Of a stretch of 10,377 bases of DNA, positions 6,708 to 10,377 are shown in pieces (position 1 is the stretch's first letter; every line of letters begins with the position of its first letter). This DNA is from JBGPIK01 sp041484845 (GTDB taxonomy: Bacteria > Desulfobacterota > Binatia > UBA9968). Position numbers and translations under genes: made by a program. The stretch is from NCBI GenBank assembly GCA_041484845.1, contig JBGPIK010000239.1:1-10377 (forward strand), in the 5' to 3' direction. Below the pieces are notes generated by a model. That model saw only the letters and a list, made by a program, of their open reading frames with translations. It was not told the origin of the DNA and did no database searches.

Positions 6708-7027
6708 TAGATTTGATCTGAGCGCTGCAGTTATAACAAAAGGGCTTGTGGCAATCGCATTTTTCGTAGGAGGTAAGACTAATTGAGCGTGCGGTTTGGG
6801 AGCAGAGACGTATCAGATTGACTTCCCCCGTTTGCGTGAGTTGGCTTTGCTGAGATCGCACTGGCGCGTCGTGCAGATGCGCTAATGCAGGTATATTGGT
6901 ACTATACTGACCAGCGATATTGGTTATACCTGCGAAAGAGAATCGTCGGCAACTTATTGATTGAGAGAGTAAATGTCGTCGCAGTGATTGCCGCGAACCC
7001 AATATCGCTGGTCAGTAGACTCACTGG
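6708..7027. other. Gene-free junction between SBP3 and the cassette array
   Basis: I see no credible gene here. The stretch holds the long inverted repeat at 6905-7017, an overlapping 9-bp inverted repeat (GCAGGTATA 6887-6895 with TATACCTGC 6925-6933), and the last base before the first cassette border (G at 7027). It would be the expected place for an attI site or an integrase gene, but no integrase coding sequence is present, and no canonical R'' box (RYYYAAC) was found at the right distance to make a normal attC. Confidence 0.45.
6905..7017. repeat. Long perfect inverted repeat (19 bp arms) at the edge of the cassette array
   Basis: TACTGACCAGCGATATTGG (6905-6923) is repeated exactly in inverted orientation at 6999-7017, with 75 bases between. 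Allowing one bulged base, pairing continues inward (TT at 6924-6925 with AA at 6996-6997). The right arm ends nine bases before GTTAGGA (7027-7033), the left border of the first cassette. It may be an unusual attC, an attI-associated structure, the ends of a tiny mobile element or a transcript stem. It looks far too long to be chance. Confidence 0.75.
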
Positions 7028-8057
7028 TTAGGAATCTTTGGGACCTACGTGAACACATAGATTGTGCGTCGAGAAAAACTATCGGTTTCAATCGAATCGC
7101 GGAAATAGGAGGATGGCGTATGACGAATACTCTCCCAACTGAAAAATGGGGACTCACGGAGAGCGCTGATTGGTGGAGCACTGGACAAGCGGCGCGACAG
7201 CAAGTCTATGGAACTGCAACTGAGATGATGCTTGACTTGGCCAGTGTCCAACCGGGCAGTCGAGTGCTTGACGTTGCGGCAGGTACCGGTGAGGAAGCTC
7301 TCATGGCAGCTGGCCGTGTTGGTCCAACGGGGCGCGTGCTTGCCGCCGATGTTTCCGCTAGCATGCTAAACGTTGCCGCCGAGGCGGCCCGCAAAAAGGG
7401 CCTGACGAACGTAGAAACGCGTGTAATGAACGCCGAGAACCTTACGCTCGACGCGGACTCATTTGACGCGGTGATATGTCGGATGGCTCTGATGCTATTT
7501 CCAGACCCAGCGAAAGCGCTAACCGAGATGCGCCGCGTCGTGGAGCCTGGAGGAAAAGTCGCAGTGATTGTGTTTTCCACCTTAGAAAAGAATCCACACC
7601 ATGGAATTGTCTTCGGAATTGTTCAACGCCTGGGAAGCATACCTCCTCCAGCGCCGGGAGAACGCTGGATGTACGCGCTCGGAAATCCAGGGACACTGGA
7701 AGACGTCTACAGGCAGGCTGGTTTTCTGAACGTGTCCGTTCAAGCGCTTCCAATCCAGCGGCGTTTCGCGTCCGCCGGGGAGGCTACTGGAAGAATGAGA
7801 AATTCTGCCGGTGATATTAGGGAACTCATGAGCCGACTAGACGAGGCTGATCATGAGAGAGCCTGGGGCGAAATTGAAGCGCAGCTTAGACGCTTTGAAG
7901 GGCCTAACGGCCTTGAGGTTCCCGGTGAAGTACTTATTGGGGTCGGGACGAAGTGATATGAATGGCGGAGAAGGAGAGAGATAAGTTCAATTGGCCATAA
8001 GGTTCCTAACCATTGGGTTGAGAAGGACGCTGAGAAACGCGCCTCTCACCCAAAATG
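7028..8057 (+). mobile_element. Integron gene cassette 1 (methyltransferase)
   Basis: The cassette starts with TTAGGAA, just after the G of GTTAGGAA (7027-7034), and ends with the G of GTTATGC (8057). Its own R'' box TTCCTAAC (8003-8010) is the exact complement of GTTAGGAA, so joining the ends would rebuild a perfectly paired R''/R' site. This is the signature of a cassette that existed as a circle. It carries one gene, the methyltransferase at 7120-7956, in the usual orientation with the attC after the stop codon. Confidence 0.8.
7120..7956 (+). CDS. Cassette-borne class I SAM-dependent methyltransferase
   Basis: This 278-residue cytosolic protein carries the class I (Rossmann-fold) methyltransferase motifs: motif I VLDVAAGTG (49-57) for binding S-adenosylmethionine, the acidic end of strand 2 in AADVSASML (75-83, Asp77 likely contacting the ribose), VMNAENL (102-108), DAVICRMALMLFPDP (116-130) and EPGGKVAVIVF (142-152). 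It resembles the UbiE/Methyltransf_11 group, but the substrate cannot be inferred. AGGAGG (7107-7112) seven bases before the ATG fixes the start; the frame is open further up to 6988 but that part crosses the cassette border and the inverted repeat. The gene has its own ribosome site and no obvious promoter, as is common for cassette genes. The C-terminal third (about 180-278) shows no recognisable motif. Confidence 0.85.
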   Translation: MTNTLPTEKWGLTESADWWSTGQAARQQVYGTATEMMLDLASVQPGSRVLDVAAGTGEEALMAAGRVGPTGRVLAADVSASMLNVAAEAARKKGLTNVETRVMNAENLTLDADSFDAVICRMALMLFPDPAKALTEMRRVVEPGGKVAVIVFSTLEKNPHHGIVFGIVQRLGSIPPPAPGERWMYALGNPGTLEDVYRQAGFLNVSVQALPIQRRFASAGEATGRMRNSAGDIRELMSRLDEADHERAWGEIEAQLRRFEGPNGLEVPGEVLIGVGTK

Positions 8058-8063
8058 TTATGC
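8004..8063 (+). other. attC recombination site of cassette 1
   Basis: R'' TCCTAAC (8004-8010) and R' GTTATGC (8057-8063) flank an imperfect palindrome. TTGGGTTGAGA (8013-8023) pairs with TCTCACCCAA (8044-8053) with one extra T left unpaired on the first arm, the extrahelical base that orients attC for the integron integrase. The site is 60 bases, near the lower end of the attC size range. Recombination would cut between G8057 and T8058. Confidence 0.78.
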
Positions 8064-8747
8064 GTGTGTCTTTTCAATCTGAGGCGTTGTGATAATGGCA
8101 ACCGCCGAAAAATTTGGACATTTCATGATAATCTTTTGTGTTGTTGTGGCTGGCGGAATGCTCAGCTTTTTCGGTTGGACTATTGTTTTTGTCCTTAGCA
8201 GTCCTCTTCGGTTTATTTCTGAAGTGAAGCCTCCGCATTACCTCCAATTATGGTTTCTGTGTACGTTTCTGCCGGGAGTTCTTGGTACCGCATTATTTGC
8301 ACCATCCTTCGTTCGTAACCTATTTTCCCCAGCTGGGGGCGCTTCGGAACAATCAAAAACGGGGCCTGCGTTTGGCGCTCGGTCCGGATGTGCTAGTTGT
8401 CTTTTCTTTCCATTGGCAGTAGCTGGTATGGTCACGGCGATGGAAGGTGTCCAAAGCCCGTTGTCGACGGGTGCTTTCGCCATTGGATTCTTTGTCGTAT
8501 TAGTTGCGGTTCCTGGAACGATCGCGGGTGCGATGCTTGGCGTGGGAGTAGAAACCATACTGCGGAGGGTTTTGTTAGCTCAACAGAAATACTAACCCGA
8601 GCTACCGGCGATACGTCTGTCGCGAGCCGATGTTTGCAAAGCCTTTCGGATCGCTTAGTCTTGTTGATTTGAAGCATAACCCCGGCTTGAGACAGACCTT
8701 CGGTCCCGCTCGCAAAGCTCACGGGCCGTGGCTTCTCGGCCTTGTCG
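8058..8747 (+). mobile_element. Integron gene cassette 2 (small membrane protein)
   Basis: The cassette begins TTATGC, directly after G8057, and its R'' box GCATAAC (8674-8680) is the exact complement of GTTATGC (8057-8063). It ends at G8747. It carries one gene (8095-8595). About 78 bases lie between that gene's stop and the R'' box, with nothing recognisable in them. The content is visibly AT-richer than the left part of the window, consistent with a different origin. Confidence 0.8.
8095..8595 (+). CDS. Cassette-borne hypothetical membrane protein
   Basis: I do not recognise this 166-residue protein. It has four likely membrane segments at about residues 9-35, 50-70, 99-115 and 126-151. 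A Gly/Ser/Ala-rich, weakly charged loop lies between the second and third (about 75-98), and the tail is short and basic (RRVLLAQQKY). A Cys pair lies at SGCASC (97-102), at the start of segment three. GAGGCG (8081-8086) is eight bases before the ATG at 8095; a GTG six bases earlier is in frame but too close to that site. It is the only gene of its cassette, which begins 37 bases before the start codon, and it reads in the same direction as the other cassette genes. Small membrane proteins of unknown role are common cassette cargo. No function is proposed. Confidence 0.75.
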   Translation: MATAEKFGHFMIIFCVVVAGGMLSFFGWTIVFVLSSPLRFISEVKPPHYLQLWFLCTFLPGVLGTALFAPSFVRNLFSPAGGASEQSKTGPAFGARSGCASCLFFPLAVAGMVTAMEGVQSPLSTGAFAIGFFVVLVAVPGTIAGAMLGVGVETILRRVLLAQQKY

Positions 8748-8753
8748 TTAGGC
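8674..8753 (+). other. attC recombination site of cassette 2
   Basis: R'' GCATAAC (8674-8680) and R' GTTAGGC (8747-8753) enclose an imperfect palindrome. GGCTTGAGA (8684-8692) pairs with TCTCGGCC (8734-8741) with one unpaired T and one wobble. The site is 80 bases, and about 64 of 80 positions match the third site. Cleavage would be between G8747 and T8748. Confidence 0.82.
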
Positions 8754-8781
8754 CACACAAGGGAAAACCGCCGTTGAGCGC

Positions 8782-8792
8782 AGGTTTAACCT
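8782..8792. promoter_or_regulatory. Palindrome upstream of the toxin-like gene, possible operator
   Basis: AGGTTTAACCT is a perfect palindrome of 5-bp arms around a central T, about 20 bases before the ATG at 8812. Toxin-antitoxin operons are often self-repressed through such sites. The partner zinc-finger protein here has no visible DNA-binding domain, which weakens this reading. Confidence 0.22.
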
Positions 8793-8811
8793 AGCATAGA
8801 ATGGCTTGCGG

Positions 8812-9099
8812 ATGTTCGAGCGAGAGCTTAGACGATTCCGATCGCTTGTTCGCGAGCGCAAGTATATCATTACAATTCATGCGCTCGAAGAAATGGGTGA
8901 GGATGACGTACTGGACGAAGATATCGAGAATGTCATACTCAGAGGCCGAATCGTCGAACGACAAGTTCACCGTGCGACTAGAGAGCGAAAATACGTTCTC
9001 ACCGGGACAGACATTGCTGGTGAACCCATGGGTGTCGTCTTGAAGATGGGTTCAACAGGCAAGGTGATCGTCATCACTGTATATCGCGAGGAGGAGTGA
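8812..9099 (+). CDS. DUF4258-family protein, likely toxin component
   Basis: This 95-residue protein resembles the DUF4258 family, which occurs next to YgiT-type zinc-finger or other antitoxin genes and is thought to act as an mRNA-targeting toxin related in fold to MqsR/RelE-type proteins. Visible features are RERKYIITIHALEEMGEDDV (14-33), with the family's IHALExM pattern and His23, then IENVILRGRIVER (38-50), a basic stretch RATRERKYVLTG (54-65) and a C-terminal strand KVIVITVYR (84-92). The start is uncertain: ATG at 8812 is used, but an in-frame TTG at 8806 is possible and no good ribosome site precedes either. Six bases separate its stop from the next start, so the pair is co-transcribed. 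Toxicity is inferred from family and layout only. Confidence 0.72.
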   Translation: MFERELRRFRSLVRERKYIITIHALEEMGEDDVLDEDIENVILRGRIVERQVHRATRERKYVLTGTDIAGEPMGVVLKMGSTGKVIVITVYREEE

Positions 9100-9105
9100 A
9101 GAATC

Positions 9106-9345
9106 ATGAAGTGTGAAATCTGTGGAGCCCAAGCGGCCGTTGACAAGAAGACGACGAAGAGCTTTGGCCGCGGCGACAGCCTCGTCATCATCGAGAACAT
9201 TCCCATCATCCATTGCTCAAGTTGTCATGAGTCGTACCTCACCGCCGACACCGCCCGCGAAATCGACTCTATCCGCAAGAATCGCCGTAGCCGAGGCAAA
9301 GCAAGACGCGTTCTGGTCGCCTCTTTCACGAAAAGTGCGGCCTAA
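9106..9345 (+). CDS. YgiT-type zinc-finger protein, likely antitoxin (MqsA-like N-domain only)
   Basis: This 79-residue protein carries two CxxC knuckles, MKCEICG (Cys3, Cys6) and IHCSSCHESYL (Cys37, Cys40), that would bind one zinc ion. The pattern with ESYLTADTAREID after it is the YgiT/MqsA N-terminal domain that in MqsA binds the toxin. A purine-rich GAGGAGGAG (9088-9096) at the end of the toxin gene serves as ribosome site. Full MqsA is about 130 residues with a helix-turn-helix C-terminal half; here only a short basic tail (RKNRRSRGKARR, 57-68) follows, so DNA binding by a normal helix-turn-helix is not expected. The stop codon is embedded in the attC R'' box, suggesting the coding end may have been shaped by the recombination site. 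Short YgiT-only partners of DUF4258 are common, so this need not be a truncation. Confidence 0.8.
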   Translation: MKCEICGAQAAVDKKTTKSFGRGDSLVIIENIPIIHCSSCHESYLTADTAREIDSIRKNRRSRGKARRVLVASFTKSAA

Positions 9346-9419
9346 CCGCGGCTTGAGAAAGACATACGGCCCCGCTCGCAAAGCTCGTGAGCCGTCACTT
9401 CTCAGCCTCGGCGTTAACC
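9340..9419 (+). other. attC recombination site of cassette 3
   Basis: R'' GCCTAAC (9340-9346) and R' GTTAACC (9413-9419) flank an imperfect palindrome. GGCTTGAGA (9350-9358) pairs with TCTCAGCC (9400-9407), leaving one T as an extrahelical base. The site is 80 bases. The R' departs from GTTRRRY at its sixth base. Cleavage would fall between G9413 and T9414. Confidence 0.8.
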
Positions 9420-9680
9420 CTGTAATTGAATTGTTTTCTCTTTCGCTCCAATTTCCGTTTGTCAGGTCTGATATTTCATCGCGCCCCTCGCAATCATTAC
9501 GTACAACTTGAGGTCCTTGATCTGCTTTGTCGAATTTTGAGTGGATGTCCAATTTGGCTGCACCTTTTCGAGTTGCGTGAGCACTATAGAGTTCAAGAAC
9601 GAAAGGGGTGGTGTATCGGCAAAACAACTGATGCTAATCAAAGACAGTGGTGCGATCCCAGTTGTGCAAATGGTTTGCCG
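9420..9680. other. Gene-free stretch between the last attC and the UbiD-family gene
   Basis: No gene with a family signature or a good ribosome site was found. If a fourth cassette began at 9414 (TTAACCC), its own R'' should read close to GGGTTAAC downstream; I see no such box before the UbiD-family gene. This suggests the array ends here or that the last cassette has lost its attC. Translations across the region on either strand look like random sequence. Confidence 0.45.
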
Positions 9681-10377
9681 TTATGACTTGCCGTCCTTCT
9701 CGAACAGGTGGCGCCACTTCGCCCAGACTTCGTTCAATAGCTCGGGACTGGAGGCTGCCACCGGCGGGAATGTCTCCAGATGCTCGAATGGACGGCAAGC
9801 GTCGATGATCATCCGGCCGCTGTATAACGTGTCAGCGGGATAAAGTTGCTTGAGCGGATCGATGGGACTCCCCCAGCACCGATCGAGCGCCGTGTAGCCG
9901 CGATTGGGGTCGGCTCGGGTCACGATTGCCCAAACTACGTCGCTGAGATTGGTCGGATCGATATCGTCGTCTACGACGACGGTTATCCTTCCCAGGTACG
10001 CGGCGGGCTGCACCTGCGAGCACAACAGCGCGGCCTGCTTGGCGTGGCCGAAGTAGCGCTGCTTAATCGCTATGACCTGCAAGAGTCGGCCGGTGCCCTC
10101 TTCGGGGAACCAGACCTGGCTCACTCCGGGAAGCCCGGCCCCTTCCAGCGCATCGTGTGTCAGGGCCGAGTAGAGCGTCGCCATGGAATAGGAAAAATCA
10201 TGCGGCGGCTTGGCGGGCGGCGCGCCCACGAGAATCGGGTCGCGGCGGTGGTAGATTGCGGCCACGTCGATCGCCGGCACCATTTGCCTTCCGCCGGCAT
10301 AGTAGCCCGGCGCCTCGCCATGGGGTCCTTCTTCGCACATGACTCCTTCGCGAATCCAGCCTTCCACGGCGATCTCC
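9681..10377 (-). CDS. UbiD-family decarboxylase, C-terminal half (runs off the right edge)
   Basis: The visible 232 residues are the C-terminal part of a UbiD-family (de)carboxylase, an enzyme class that uses prenylated FMN to add or remove carboxyl groups on aromatic or unsaturated acids. At the window edge the chain reads EIAVEGWIREGVMCEEG, then GPHGEAPGYY (the family's GPxGE-x-x-GYY motif, whose Glu lies near the cofactor pocket), later HDFSYSMATLYSAL, ALLCSQVQPAAYLGRITVVV, and DDDIDPTNLSDVVWAIVTRA with DPNRGY. These match the conserved closing half of the family; the N-terminal flavin-binding half is outside the window, so the start and full length (usually 450-500) are unknown. It reads leftward towards the cassette array. 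A true ubiquinone-pathway UbiD cannot be claimed; environmental bacteria often have many paralogues with unknown substrates. Confidence 0.85.
   Translation of the reverse strand, partial: EIAVEGWIREGVMCEEGPHGEAPGYYAGGRQMVPAIDVAAIYHRRDPILVGAPPAKPPHDFSYSMATLYSALTHDALEGAGLPGVSQVWFPEEGTGRLLQVIAIKQRYFGHAKQAALLCSQVQPAAYLGRITVVVDDDIDPTNLSDVVWAIVTRADPNRGYTALDRCWGSPIDPLKQLYPADTLYSGRMIIDACRPFEHLETFPPVAASSPELLNEVWAKWRHLFEKDGKS

Larger units (their letters stand above)
8748..9413 (+). mobile_element. Integron gene cassette 3 (toxin-antitoxin-like pair)
   Basis: The cassette begins TTAGGCC after G8747 and ends at G9413. Its R'' GGCCTAAC (9339-9346) is the exact complement of GTTAGGCC (8747-8754), an 8-base match. 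It carries two overlapping-style genes, a DUF4258 protein and a YgiT-type zinc-finger protein. The stop codon of the second (9343-9345) lies inside the R'' box, a compact arrangement typical of cassettes. Toxin-antitoxin cassettes are well known as stabilisers of large chromosomal integrons. Confidence 0.82.

Noticed and set aside
6988..7119. N-terminal extension of the methyltransferase to 6988
   Set aside because: The added part would cross the cassette border and the right arm of the inverted repeat, and AGGAGG at 7107-7112 supports the ATG at 7120.
8684..9407. The two 80-base direct repeats read as an insertion-sequence or phage attachment duplication around the toxin-antitoxin pair
   Set aside because: Each repeat is internally palindromic with R''/R' boxes, and the cassette ends are complementary to their own R'' box, which fits attC sites far better.
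9426..9843. Plus-strand open frames of 86 and 100 codons after the last attC
   Set aside because: They run into or opposite the conserved UbiD-family coding region and encode random-looking sequence; not accepted as a fourth cassette gene.

Overview
The window looks like chromosomal DNA from an uncultured, moderately high-GC bacterium. Three lone NMT1/SsuA-type periplasmic binding proteins, a UbiD-family decarboxylase and glycine-reductase-like genes together recall soil and subsurface lineages such as Rokubacteria, Binatota, Tectomicrobia or deltaproteobacterial relatives. That placement is inference from gene content only. No rRNA, tRNA, CRISPR array, integrase or transposase gene was found.

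Left part (1-6707). An NMT1-like binding protein (242-1195, +) converges on a second one (1473-2495, -). The second is divergent from a two-gene unit that encodes relatives of the two polypeptides of glycine/betaine/sarcosine reductase component B: a GrdE-like protein (2738-4024) and a GrdB-like protein (4037-5341). The GrdB-like gene carries an in-frame TGA at 5084-5086, exactly where the family has selenocysteine (codon 350). A bacterial-SECIS-like hairpin follows (5098-5114), and the conserved C-terminal domain continues to a TAA at 5339-5341. I therefore read it as one selenoprotein gene, not a truncated gene. Two features set the pair apart from the clostridial enzyme: the GrdE-like protein has Phe where the pyruvoyl-forming Cys is expected, and the Sec motif has lost both nearby cysteines. 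No GrdA, GrdC/D or Sec-machinery gene lies in the window. A third binding protein (5718-6707, +) follows. Two diverged copies of an inverted-repeat, MITE-like element lie at about 1221-1456 and 5365-5610.

Right part (6708-9419). This is an integron-type gene-cassette array without an integrase in view. Three attC sites (8004-8063, 8674-8753, 9340-9419) bound three cassettes: a class I methyltransferase (7028-8057), a small membrane protein (8058-8747), and a DUF4258/YgiT-zinc-finger toxin-antitoxin-like pair (8748-9413). The first bases of each cassette are the exact complement of the R'' box at its own end, as expected of cassettes that were once closed circles. Base composition in this block, most clearly in the membrane-protein gene, is more AT-rich by eye than in the genes to the left. 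Upstream of the first cassette is a 19-bp perfect inverted repeat (6905-6923 / 6999-7017) of unknown role.

Right edge. A UbiD-family decarboxylase C-terminal half (9681-10377, -) runs off the end of the window.

The most promising candidate for an undescribed system is the lone GrdE/GrdB-like selenoprotein pair beside orphan solute-binding proteins. It may act on a small imported substrate by chemistry that differs from the known pyruvoyl-dependent reductases. The cassette array is a separate, independent point of interest.
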